Origin: an uncultured Verrucomicrobia subdivision 3 bacterium | Lineage (GTDB): Bacteria; Verrucomicrobiota; Verrucomicrobiia; Limisphaerales; DASXHY01 | Length of the DNA stretch: 64,000 bases | Assembly (NCBI GenBank): GCA_937890005.1 | Contig: CALBZA010000028.1 | Coordinates: forward strand, 1-64,000 | Reading direction: 5' to 3' | Part shown: piece by piece, positions 9,505 through 19,200 of the stretch | Position numbering within the stretch: position 1 is the stretch's first letter | Layout: each line of letters begins with the position of its first letter | Made by a program: the position numbers and the translations under genes | Notes under the pieces: generated by a model | The model's input: only the letters and a program-made list of their open reading frames with translations | Told to the model about the DNA's origin: nothing | The model's database searches: none

Positions 9505-9538
9505 AAAAAAAAGCCCAAAGCGCAGACGCCTTGGGCTT
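9505..9538 (-). terminator. Rho-independent terminator of the pseudopilin gene
   Basis: On the minus strand, AAGCCCAAGGCG pairs with CGCTTTGGGCTT and is followed directly by a run of eight T. It separates the pilin gene from the ABC operon downstream. Confidence 0.92.
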
Positions 9539-9555
9539 GGTGATCAAAAGATCGT

Positions 9556-9924
9556 TTAAGGCAGGACGTGGCCCTTTGCGCTCTCGCTGCAAGTCGGCTT
9601 CTCATTCACCGAGCTGACGCTGTATGTACCGCCAGCAGGGCATTTGATGTCGGTATTGATGGTGGCACCGCTTCCGCGACCGAGGTACGGAGCAAGAGCT
9701 CCAGTGGAGACTCCGGCTGAACCGCTCTGGTTGTTCTCAAGAGCCCACTGCTGGATCGCACCGTCAATCTGGCGAAGATTGTTGATGCAAGCATTCGTCT
9801 GCGATGTGGTGCGGGCCCGGACGAAGTTCGGAATAGCGATGGCAGCCAGGAGGCCGATGATCGCAACAACGATCATAATTTCCACGAGCGTAAAGCCCGC
9901 CTTACGGGAGGTCTTAATTTTCAT
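9556..9924 (-). CDS. Type II secretion/type IV pseudopilin, GspG-like
   Basis: 122 aa. The prepilin leader RKAGFTLVEIMIVVAIIGLL shows a peptidase cleavage site G/FTLVE with the conserved Glu at +5, followed by a single hydrophobic helix. The following PNFVRARTTSQTNACINNLR and QIDGAIQQWALE are hallmarks of a verrucomicrobial pseudopilin family. The C-terminus (KCPAGGTYSV, CSESAKGHVLP) has paired cysteines. No other secretion genes lie nearby, so this is an orphan pilin that would need PilD and a secretion apparatus encoded elsewhere. Start at ATG 9924. Confidence 0.93.
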   Translation of the reverse strand: MKIKTSRKAGFTLVEIMIVVAIIGLLAAIAIPNFVRARTTSQTNACINNLRQIDGAIQQWALENNQSGSAGVSTGALAPYLGRGSGATINTDIKCPAGGTYSVSSVNEKPTCSESAKGHVLP

Positions 9925-10316
9925 ATCTAACTGTTTAACCTTTCATGCGCGGCGTGAACACAGCCGCAGGCGGATTATCATTACTACAGTTTGCGTTCAC
10001 TGATTGCCTGCTGCCAACCGCGCTTTTCGATTTAGCAGAGCGGGTGCCAACCACTCTGGCGCGAATATGCTAACACGACCGAGCGCATTTTGTTTCGAAA
10101 AAGTTGAAAAAGGCACGTCGAATTTCGCCTCCTCCCAAAGAATTGTCCTTTGTCGGGACACCATTGTGTCGGACCCAGGACAAACGCGCAGTCTGCCGAG
10201 GGTTGGATCATTCGACGCAGTCATTCGAAAGAACTCTGGTCCATGAAATCGCAGAATGCGCCTGCTCCGGGGCATGGGACATCGCGTGACAAATCCGCCT
10301 TGCTGAAGCCTCCGAT
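9925..10316. other. Intergenic region, 392 bp, no gene recognised
   Basis: It lies between the membrane sulfatase stop and the pilin start and should hold the pilin promoter and leader. The short open frames it contains are Arg-rich and lack family resemblance. I see no clear hairpin terminator for the sulfatase gene. Confidence 0.5.
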
Positions 10317-13094
10317 TCAATCGGGAGTTTGCAGCATCTCGCAGTAATACGAGTAGTTTCTCAGAAAATTCTCCTGAAAACTGTCGAACATCTGAATGCG
10401 TCGAACCCTGTCCCCTTCCTCTTCAATCTGTGACAAAACACTGTTGCCAAGCCGGTTGGTCAATGGGTGGATATTCAAGGCATCGTTCAACCTCGAAACA
10501 CCCCGCTCTCCGCAGAGCATTTGGGTGCCTTCAATGATTCCATACTGTTGAAATGAACTCAGATAAATGACTCGGTTCGTGTGACCGTCCCTCATCGATC
10601 GTCCCTGATAAAGCTGTCCCTGCGGCAGGGAAATCCCAAGTCGTTTCGCAATTGTCGGCAGTAAATCTACATGGGAACCAATGCCTGGGTTGATGCGAAA
10701 ACCTGGCGAACTCGGATCCATGATAATCAAGGGAATATTGGCCATTTCTGGATCGACGGCCCATCCATGCCCAATCGGTCCACCGTTCGCACCGAGCAAC
10801 TCTCCGTGATCGCTCGTGATCACAACCAGCGTATTCGTCAAAAGCCCAGACTCCTTCAGTTGATCGCATATCGACGCAATCACCCAGTCCATATGAAGCA
10901 GTTCATTCAGGTAAGCCGGTGTGAAATCATTTAAGTATTCCTTGCGATGTTTACGAAATCGAGCCGGGGCGCCGTCGAAAGGATTGTGAGGTGCCGCCGG
11001 GATGTACGTCAGAAAAAATTTGTCGCCCTCAGCGGCATATTGTCTGATGCGGTTCTGGATCGCGCCCAGGGTTTCATCTTCGTGCAATCCCCACGAAACC
11101 CGCCGGGATTTTTGTGCCCCGGGCATGGTATCCGCGTCATACATTTCATCGATTCCCCGCCCTTTCAGGAAATCCCGAAATCCGGTGTAATCAAAAAACG
11201 ACGAGTAGAACAACGAACTCCGATACCCGTTTTCATGCAGCACTTCGAAAATGCTTTTGACGGGGACCCTGTGGAACGTGAACGCATGAAAATTCAGAAC
11301 GGGATACAATCCCGTGAATGCCGCAAAACGCGCGTGAATGGATCCCGGAAAACTGGAGTAAAAATTCGGAAACAATTCCATCCGATCCTTGTATTCCGAC
11401 AACAGCGGCTGTGTTCCTTCTGTACCTCCAAACAGCGACAGGTATTTGTTGTAGGTGGATTCCTGAAAAATCAGGACAACGTTCAGATCGCGCCGGGGTG
11501 CCGGATGGGTCGCCACCGGTTTCTCCAACAGCTCGGTCATTCCCAACTGTTGCGCGGTTGCGATGAAGTTTGTTTTGTCCATCACAGGATAAGTCGCACG
11601 CTCCCAGAGCGGACTGCTTTTCGCCAGCACGACCAGTGACTGGCCATTGGCCTTGTCTCGATCAATCAACCAATTGCCGACCAGGCCAATCAAAAGGAAA
11701 GCTGCGACCCCCATTGAAAGGCTGCCTTGGGTTTCCATGTCGGGTCCAGTTTGCTGATCCAAATCGACAACACGGCGCATGAACCAAAGCGCTGCGGCGT
11801 AAATGATCGTCACGATTGTCAGGACGCCGACAACGAGCGGCAAATAGGGAGCCGCCATGCGCCACATCATTTGTGGGGTTTCGCCCCAGGCCAGGGAAAG
11901 CGCCATCCAATCCAATCTCGCGCCCATGACTTGCGTCAGGCGCAAATCAGCGAGCGACCACGCCACGAGCAACAGACAGCCCAAATCAAACCAGATCAGA
12001 CCGCCGCGCGGTTTCCAGCAGCGGTAGAGAATTCCTAATGCCGTCGCACACGCAGAAACGAAAAGCTCTCCAAGGAAATAACGTGGCAGCGTAAACCCGA
12101 TCCGCAGGAGATGATTGTAATTTGCAGAACCATCGAAGTTGACATTGATCAGAAGAAAAAATCCCGCGAATACGAACGGAAGCATCCCACACCACGGCCT
12201 CCAAAATCCGAGCCGATACGCCAAAACAGACGCTCCGGCCAGGACTACGACAACGCTTCCGGAAATCACCAAAAAGACGGGATTCATTTTCCCGAGAAAC
12301 CAGAGCGTGTTCCATCCTGTGAATGTCGCAAAAACGAAAACGGTTCCCGCCAGCAATCCCGCGATCCACGCCAAATTTCCGATTTCCGTGCCCGCTGGTC
12401 GCCACAGGCTGGCGAGCGAAACAAGGGCAAAACAATTCACGACAATCAAAGCATCGCGGAAATTCATCCAGTCTCGCAGAGCTACGACGCCATATATTCC
12501 AGCGAAAAGCGCGGTCACATTCAGCGCGAGATCCTTGCGCTTCGTGACAACCAGAATCGCGTAAACAATTCCGTAGGCCAGAATCCATGCCGCAAGGTAA
12601 GGCGGCCGGAAAAAGAAATCACAGACCAGATACCAACCCAGACTCGGAATTGAGAGAATCCCGGTCATTATCGGCGACAGATAATTTTTGTCGCCTACGT
12701 GCAATGTCATCAGAATAAAAACCGCCGCCAGTGCAATCACCAGACCGTTCGCGTTTCGAACAGAACTCGAACCCATTGCCCGACAACGTCTGGAAAAATG
12801 CCAGATATTCAGCGTCGTGAGCGCAACAAGTGAATAAAAGACGGCATGGTTGACCCAGGAAAACGGCTGCCCATCCACGCGCCAATGAACCTCGTACAGA
12901 TGACGTCTGAGCCCGACGAACATTGTGATCTTGACGGCGCAAAGTATTCCAAACAGCAAAAGCACCCGGTTGAAAATCGGTGCAAAACCTTCTCGACGGC
13001 TTGAACTCCATTCACGGACGCGTCCAATCCAAGCCATCACGGTCGGCGGCTTTGCAGCGAACGTTTCAAGATTTGATTTTTCAATGCCGCTCAT
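10317..13094 (-). CDS. Membrane sulfatase/LTA-synthase-like phosphotransferase
   Basis: 925 aa. About a dozen hydrophobic segments fill residues 45-450, and the C-terminal half is an alkaline-phosphatase-superfamily domain: VVLIFQEST (metal-binding acidic), NFYSSFPGSIHAR (probable nucleophile Ser region), VVITSDHGELLGANGG (metal-binding DH) and a further His in PIGHGW. This layout matches LtaS, OpgB and EptA-type transferases rather than soluble sulfatases. It probably moves a phosphoglycerol, phosphoethanolamine or similar group onto an envelope glycan or lipid (inference). Start candidates are GTG 13100, TTG 13097 and ATG 13094; I use ATG. Confidence 0.82.
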   Translation of the reverse strand: MSGIEKSNLETFAAKPPTVMAWIGRVREWSSSRREGFAPIFNRVLLLFGILCAVKITMFVGLRRHLYEVHWRVDGQPFSWVNHAVFYSLVALTTLNIWHFSRRCRAMGSSSVRNANGLVIALAAVFILMTLHVGDKNYLSPIMTGILSIPSLGWYLVCDFFFRPPYLAAWILAYGIVYAILVVTKRKDLALNVTALFAGIYGVVALRDWMNFRDALIVVNCFALVSLASLWRPAGTEIGNLAWIAGLLAGTVFVFATFTGWNTLWFLGKMNPVFLVISGSVVVVLAGASVLAYRLGFWRPWCGMLPFVFAGFFLLINVNFDGSANYNHLLRIGFTLPRYFLGELFVSACATALGILYRCWKPRGGLIWFDLGCLLLVAWSLADLRLTQVMGARLDWMALSLAWGETPQMMWRMAAPYLPLVVGVLTIVTIIYAAALWFMRRVVDLDQQTGPDMETQGSLSMGVAAFLLIGLVGNWLIDRDKANGQSLVVLAKSSPLWERATYPVMDKTNFIATAQQLGMTELLEKPVATHPAPRRDLNVVLIFQESTYNKYLSLFGGTEGTQPLLSEYKDRMELFPNFYSSFPGSIHARFAAFTGLYPVLNFHAFTFHRVPVKSIFEVLHENGYRSSLFYSSFFDYTGFRDFLKGRGIDEMYDADTMPGAQKSRRVSWGLHEDETLGAIQNRIRQYAAEGDKFFLTYIPAAPHNPFDGAPARFRKHRKEYLNDFTPAYLNELLHMDWVIASICDQLKESGLLTNTLVVITSDHGELLGANGGPIGHGWAVDPEMANIPLIIMDPSSPGFRINPGIGSHVDLLPTIAKRLGISLPQGQLYQGRSMRDGHTNRVIYLSSFQQYGIIEGTQMLCGERGVSRLNDALNIHPLTNRLGNSVLSQIEEEGDRVRRIQMFDSFQENFLRNYSYYCEMLQTPD

Positions 13095-13127
13095 CAACAC
13101 GCATGGGTGACTGTGGTGACTACTCTG

Positions 13128-13723
13128 CTATTGTCTTCCCCGGTATCTCAATAGTCCATAATCCCAAATCGGTGCGAGCGTAGCCGCGCCCGCCAGAGCA
13201 AAAATCCAAGGCCTTGAAAGAAGTCGGATGCCAGTCGCACATGCCATCAATAGCCAGTTGATCCAAAAGACCATCAGCATCACCACTCGTCCTAATGCCA
13301 ACAGATCGATCGCCCCCCCATTTGTGTTTATGAAGAGAGAAAGTATCATCTGGAACAATGTCGCTTGACCAACAACTGATTTATCTGAAGCTGTCGCGAT
13401 GATGTTGGAAACGAACGTTTCCATGCATTCGCCCACCTGATAAACCCGCATTGCCGCAAGATAGAGCGACACCAGATCAATCCGGCCAATCCCGCGACAG
13501 CCACCGCTGCAACCAGGTTTGGAACACAAAAAATCCTTCGCAGGCGCGGGCCCCATAATTCCCCGATCAAATCCGGCGAAAACTCTGCGGTGGCGGTACC
13601 CGAAAAGTTCGCAGGAACAGCTTCCGGACCTTGAAACCCACCCGCCGCAAAAACTTTCCACCGACGGACGTTTGCCCACAAACGGGCCATCGGTCCGGTT
13701 AATTTATAGACAGGACGTTGCAT
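13128..13723 (-). pseudogene. Membrane protein gene split by a frameshift
   Basis: Two overlapping minus-strand frames look like the halves of one protein. The first, from ATG 13723, has a soluble start and a hydrophobic run VPNLVAAVAVAGLAGLI, then turns into an unlikely basic tail. The other frame takes over near 13470 with IDLVSLYLAAMRVYQVGE and continues through MILSLFIN and MLMVFWINWLLMA to the stop at 13128. Joined within about 13465-13485 they give roughly 198 aa with three or four membrane segments. It may be a real inactivating shift, programmed shift or sequence error. It lies just upstream of the membrane sulfatase gene. Family not recognised. Confidence 0.5.
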
Positions 13724-13848
13724 TTATTCGGTCCTGACGCTCAACGCAACCTCCGTGCCCAACGCCCCTTCGCCCGCGAATCCGCCTTTGGAACCACGGA
13801 ATGGATCGCGCCCTTTCTTTTCAATGTCCGTCCGATATATTGCCGCCC

Positions 13849-15237
13849 ATGAAATGCCTCCACCGCCTGAATCGCTTCGCATTCAGTCTTTTGTTGATGC
13901 TGTCGGCGATTCGCGGCGTTTCACTTCATGCAGCCGACACCATCACCTGGAACACCAACAGCGGCCGGGTCAGCGCCGACATTCGGTCCCTCCCCGTCCT
14001 TCGCGTCCTGGAAGGCGTATCGCAGCTCACCGGATGGCACGTGTTTATCGAATCGAATGCCACTCGTCAGGTGTCGGCGAAGTTCAACGAGCTTCCTTCC
14101 GGCGAAGCACTTCGAATCCTTCTTGGAAATTTGAATTTCGCCCTGGTGCCACAAACAAATGCCCGCCCCCGGCTCTACGTTTTCCACACGGTTCAACGCA
14201 ACGCCACAATGCACGTCACTCCCGGTTCACTCGCGAACACAACAGAGTCACGGAATGTCATCCCGAACGAACTGCTCATCACTCTCAAGCCCGGTTCGAA
14301 TATCAATGCGCTCGACTGCCTTCAGAATGCCACACGCAAAACACGTCTCGGCAATTCCAACACGTATCGAATCATTCTTCGCGACGCCGGCACCGCAAAA
14401 CTCGCCCGTGAATGCCTTGCAGGAAATCCGGATGTGGAAGCCATCGAATCCAACCTCGCTTTCGAACTTCCAAACCATCCCGAACTTCTCGCCAACAACG
14501 CGGCATCAACCATCGATCTCGACCTGAAAGAGTCCAGCGGCGACTGCAAAATCATCATCGGTCTGATCGATACGCCTGTCGGATCGCTTGGCAAGGATCT
14601 GGACAAGTTTCTCCTGCCGGGAATTTCTGTTGTCGAAGGCAGCGCCACCGCCAACAGCGACGGAATCGGACACGGTCCCGCCATGGCGGAGACGATTCTG
14701 CGAAGTCTTCAAGCGACGACAGGTGGGAAGACTTCGGCAAAAATTCTTCCTGTGAATGTTTACGGCAACAACAGCACCACGAGCACCGCTGAAGTGTTTG
14801 AGGGTATCTACCGCGCGATCAATGCGGGAGCGAATGTGATCAATCTCAGCCTCGGCAGTCCCGGCGACAGCCCTGCCCTTCACAATTTGATTCAACAAGC
14901 GAGTGCAAAAGGCATCGTGTTCTTCGGAGCCGCCGGGAATCAGCCCGTGACAACACCCGTCTATCCAGCCGCCTACCCGGAAGTGATTGCTGTCACAGCC
15001 GGCGATCACACTGGACAGATTGCCGACTACGCCAACCGCGGAAGCTTCGTTGACATCATGGCGCCAGGCACCAGTGTCGTGCCCTTCAACGGCCAATCGT
15101 ACGTCATCAGCGGCACATCGACAGCGACCGCTTATGCATCGGGCATCGCAGCAGGATTGGCGGATGCGAATCAGAACTGCCCGCCGGGAGTCATTTCAAC
15201 GATGCGCAGCAGACTCGGCGTGAAGCTCGGACAATAG
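13849..15237 (+). CDS. Secreted S8 (subtilisin-like) protease with STN domain
   Basis: 462 aa. A signal peptide (1-26, LHAAD) is followed by an STN-type domain (about 27-110: SADIRSLPVLRVLEGVSQLT, SGEALRILLGNLNFALV), as found at the N-terminus of secretins and TonB receptors, then an inhibitor-like region and a peptidase S8 domain from about residue 235. Catalytic residues are D241 (GLIDTPVG), H275 (GHGPAMAE), the oxyanion N364 (GAAGN) and S424 (GTSTATAYASG), so the triad is complete although HGTH is replaced by HGPA. I start at ATG 13849, where the signal peptide begins. The role of an STN domain on a protease is unclear. Confidence 0.88.
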   Translation: MKCLHRLNRFAFSLLLMLSAIRGVSLHAADTITWNTNSGRVSADIRSLPVLRVLEGVSQLTGWHVFIESNATRQVSAKFNELPSGEALRILLGNLNFALVPQTNARPRLYVFHTVQRNATMHVTPGSLANTTESRNVIPNELLITLKPGSNINALDCLQNATRKTRLGNSNTYRIILRDAGTAKLARECLAGNPDVEAIESNLAFELPNHPELLANNAASTIDLDLKESSGDCKIIIGLIDTPVGSLGKDLDKFLLPGISVVEGSATANSDGIGHGPAMAETILRSLQATTGGKTSAKILPVNVYGNNSTTSTAEVFEGIYRAINAGANVINLSLGSPGDSPALHNLIQQASAKGIVFFGAAGNQPVTTPVYPAAYPEVIAVTAGDHTGQIADYANRGSFVDIMAPGTSVVPFNGQSYVISGTSTATAYASGIAAGLADANQNCPPGVISTMRSRLGVKLGQ

Positions 15238-15317
15238 CGGACGATCCGACAAAGGCAGCGCCTGGCAAGGACCGTTACGTCGAACTCGCCGGAATTCCGA
15301 CGCACTCTCCGGTGCAG

Positions 15318-15770
15318 TCACGATTCGGATTCGATCAAGCCCACTTCAAAAAAGTCGGCAAGATGCATCAGCTGCCATTGCGCCTGTTCGTTGCTCGAAA
15401 GTTGCGATGGATCGACTTCAAAGGTTTCGGGCTCACCGAGGGCCTGCCACGCTCCAACCCGGATGTCGTTCATGATCTGCATCAACACCTCGCGATTCGC
15501 AGGATCCAGCTCCAGCGAATAGCTGCGCCGAGATGGCGTGATCCGCGCGGCGATTGCGGCTGCGGCGCGTTTCAGCTCCTCCCGATGCTGCTTCAACGAT
15601 TCGTTCAGCAACAGCTCCCGTTCAGCTGTCTGCTCGTCTCGCCGCTGAGAAATCGTAGCCGGTTTCAATCCCGAAAAGGGAAAGTGACGAAGCAGCTGCA
15701 TCAGCAGAGAGCCTTCCTGTGCTGTCAGCTCGTAGAGCCGCACCTCCTCCACCGTCTTCAAGAGTTTCAT
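15318..15770 (-). CDS. DUF2017-family protein, ClpS partner gene
   Basis: 150 aa, with LYELTAQEGSLLMQLLRHFP near the start and a C-terminal LDPANREVLMQIMNDIRVGA and LSSNEQAQWQLMHLADFFEV. This fits DUF2017, whose genes follow clpS in actinobacteria too. ATG 15770 overlaps the clpS stop codon (ATGA), so the two are translationally coupled. Function unknown; the conserved pairing suggests a link to ClpAP/ClpCP-dependent N-end-rule proteolysis (inference). Confidence 0.8.
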   Translation of the reverse strand: MKLLKTVEEVRLYELTAQEGSLLMQLLRHFPFSGLKPATISQRRDEQTAERELLLNESLKQHREELKRAAAAIAARITPSRRSYSLELDPANREVLMQIMNDIRVGAWQALGEPETFEVDPSQLSSNEQAQWQLMHLADFFEVGLIESES

Positions 15771-16072
15771 TCCGCGCGTTCCATGGTGGCCTGAAGCTTG
15801 TACATGTGAAGCTGATGGACGTAGAACTCGGCTTTTTCCGCCGATTCCCTGACGAGCACGCTCTTCCCCTTTTCGTGAACTTCCATCATGTGTTTCTGGG
15901 CTTTCTCACGGTTCCAGCCGAACACCTTCATAAACACATGGGTGACGTAAGACATGATGTTCACCGGATCGTTCCAGCAGATCACGTAAAAGGTCGGCGC
16001 CAGTTCATCTTCAGCGCGCGTCTCCTGACCGGTTGCCGGACTCGGAACTGTCTCAACTTCTAAAACACTCAT
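15767..16072 (-). CDS. clpS: ATP-dependent Clp protease adaptor ClpS
   Basis: 101 aa. The core FYVICWNDPVNIMSYVTHVF, with the NDP motif, and the helix EKAQKHMMEVHEKGKSVLV match ClpS, which delivers N-degron substrates to ClpA/ClpC. The His in MEVHEKG corresponds to the N-degron-binding His. The N-terminal 25 residues are a flexible, acidic extension. It is the first gene of a two-gene operon with the DUF2017 gene. Confidence 0.93.
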   Translation of the reverse strand: MSVLEVETVPSPATGQETRAEDELAPTFYVICWNDPVNIMSYVTHVFMKVFGWNREKAQKHMMEVHEKGKSVLVRESAEKAEFYVHQLHMYKLQATMERAE

Positions 16073-16243
16073 TCCACGAAGGCTGCAATGCCTGAAAACG
16101 GGCGATACGTTTTCATGGAAAAAGAACGAAGTCGAATCAAATGCGGCTCGGATAAACGCGCGAGAAACGAGAATTCAGACATCGTTAATGAAACGTTCTA
16201 CGTCAGTTTGAGCGAACTTGCGTTCGCTGCTGCGGAACTTCGA

Positions 16244-19200
16244 CTACGGTCCGATCAGCACGCGATAAAAACGCGCAGGATCCGAAACTGTATCGCTCCA
16301 ATCGAACGGCAGCGCCGGAGAGTTCGTGCTGAACAAGATTGTCCAATCGACCAGGTTTGTTGAAGTTTCGACCGTGTAATCAGGGCCTTCGATTCCATCG
16401 ACATGGATGGAAAACTGACCGTCATCCGCGAATGTTGGCGTGAGCTGCGGAGGCAAATTCGGATTCACTATCACCGAGAAACTCTGCGTCGCCGAAAGAC
16501 TCGGCGCGCCGTTGTCGGCGACACGGATTGAAACCGCATTCGTCGTCCCTGCCTGTGCCATCGTTGGTCGCCATGTGAACACTCCGGTTTGTGGGTTCAA
16601 TTCCGATCCCACCGGGCCTTGAATAAGCGAATACGTCAGGGCCTGCCACGGAAGATTGGCGTCGGTCGCGGTGTTCGTGATCGAAAGATTGAAGCCCGGA
16701 TTGACTGTTCGGTTTGTCACGGCAGAAAGAACCGGCGCGGAATTGGCCGGTACCATCGCAGCAATTTCCGCATTCGTCAGCGGTCTCGAATAGAACATCA
16801 CGCTGTCGATCGAACCGTTGAAAAACGGCTGATCTGGATCGGCGCCGCGCGCGAAATAATGATGTGGTGTGGCTGTGGCCGTGTTCGGTGCGTTCAACTG
16901 ATCCGGAGTGAAGCTGAAGAATTTTTCCTCCTGCAATGCGCCGTTGATGTAAAGCCGAGCCGCAATGCTGTTGGAAAACGTCACGGCCACGTGATGCCAG
17001 ATACCTGTTGCAAGCGAAGCATTCGCGGTCAATGTCTCCTCCCCGCCTGAACGGCGCAGAATGAATCTGGCGCGGCCGGAACCGTCAGCCGGCGTGAAAT
17101 ACATGCAATTCGTCGGCGCCGACCCGAAATACCAGACCGGCTGATTCGTCACGCCCCCGCTCCATTTCACCCAGGCCGTGATCGACAATTCCTTGTGATC
17201 CAGCAGCGATTTGTCGAGCACGGCGTATTGGTTCGTTCCGTTGAAATACAACGTTCCTGTCCGACCGGAATCAGACAGCCGCCACGAAGGACTTCCGATG
17301 AGGTAGGCATCGGTGACGCCGATTTGATCGCGCGTCATCGAATCGTTCGCAGTTGCAAATTCATAGTTCGCAAACTGCCGGTCCGGCGCGACGCGAATCC
17401 AGTTGTCCGGAACGCCGGTAAACGGAAGGTGCCCGAACGCAAATCCGTTGGTCACAATTCGTCCGGTTTGAAAATCGCCATCGATCACACCCCAGCCCGC
17501 CACGTATCCGCCTTCAAGAATCGCGCTGCCTTTCGCTGTGCCCCAGTTCGTGACTGCGCCCGCCCGCACCTGTGCGCGTTCCAACACGCGTCCATAGTCT
17601 CCTACAACCGAACTGCCACTCACCACCGCCCAATCACGAACCTTCGCATTGTTTCGAATCACCGCCGAGTTCATCACCAACGCATGGCCACTGACGACCG
17701 CGTTGTTCGTCACGATTGCGGAATCACGAACCACTGCAAAATCTTCAATACGCGCATTGGCCCGAACTCTCGCTGTGTTCAGGACGCGCGCATTCGGACC
17801 GACGTAAGCCGTCGGATCGACCGTCGCCGTCAGCGCGCGCCAGCCACCGCCATTCGCGTGTTGCACCAATCCTGCCGTGCCGCCGTTGTTGCTTTCACAC
17901 GGAGTAGCGCCGAACACCTGCAATTCGTAATGCAGCCGTTGCTTGGAACCGTGGGATCGATACGGATACGTCAGGTCATTGAAGCCGGTGAATTGAATCG
18001 TGTTTGGCGTTCCTGCGACGGAGAGATAAACGCGATTCTCGTTGGCTACGAGTGTGACGGAATTGCTGCCAGAATTCCACAAGGGCGAATAGCGTTCGAC
18101 ACCTGTATCGGAAATCACGATGAACGACGCCCGCCAGTCCGCTCCGCGCGATGAATCCGGCAACCCACGAAAATTCACCGTCACCACTCGGCCAGCTCCA
18201 ACTCCTTGCGGAACCAGTTCGTGAATCGTGTAGGCGCCCTGCATCGGCGCCATTTCCATCGGCACGCGCCACCAGTTCGTGTCGTCAGGGCGCCGCACCA
18301 GATCGGTTGTGATGAATCGGCGCCAGAGCGTTGGACTTTGCGAATTCAACGCATTCGTGATCGCAACCTGATTCTGGTAGTTGAACGTCAACTGCCGGCG
18401 CGCGAAGTAACCGATGATGTCCTTCACATTCGAAACTGGCGTGAGGTTCTCCAGCGTGGTGTACATGTAAACGCCGGGAAGGTTTTGCTTCCAAATCTTC
18501 GCCATCGTTCCAAAGCCCAGGTCCGGAAGTCCGTCCGGATTTTCGTCGAGATAAAGGAAGAACGGCCACGAGAGATAATAGTCGCGCCCGTGAGCCACGA
18601 TCATGTGGGCGCTGTGAATGTAGTTCGCGTCGATGCCACTGTCGTTCGGGAACAGATTGCGATAGTAGGTCAGCCAGAGTTCGCGTCCATAATTCGCGTG
18701 TCCTTCCGACCATGAACCGTCCACGGTTTGTCCTCCGTCCCGTTGATGAAACTGGAACACATGCATCACTTCATGCGGAATCACCCACGTGGGCGGATCC
18801 ATGCGCAAGCCGTCGGGCGTGATGTTGAGATAACCGAACGCCGTATTGCCATCGCCGCCCGCCCAGTAACCGCTGTGCCAGGTGATCATGTTCACCTTGT
18901 ATTTGTTTCCGTTGCGATTCGCTGGATTCCACGACTCCGCCGGCTCGCGATAACCGAGCAGATTCACATACACCTGCCAGGTTTCCTCCAGATTGCGCAG
19001 TGTGTGATGCGGCATGTTTGGATGCCAGAAACCGCTCGACGCCACTGAATCGTCCCAAAGAAACCGAAAGTGTTTCGATTCCATTGAATAGACCGTGCGA
19101 CCAAACGTGTTCATTGCGCCCGGCGCCGGACACTCGGTGCTGTAACGCGGCAGGTAAACATCACCGGCCTTGTCGCCAACGCGAATGTAATCCACCGCAA

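Noticed and set aside
9997..10320. Minus-strand 107-codon frame upstream of the pilin region
   Set aside because: Arg-rich, no family resemblance; overlaps the sulfatase stop by a few bases only.
13724..13848. In-frame extension of the S8 protease to an ATG at 13801
   Set aside because: It precedes the signal peptide; the ATG at 13849 is the natural start.
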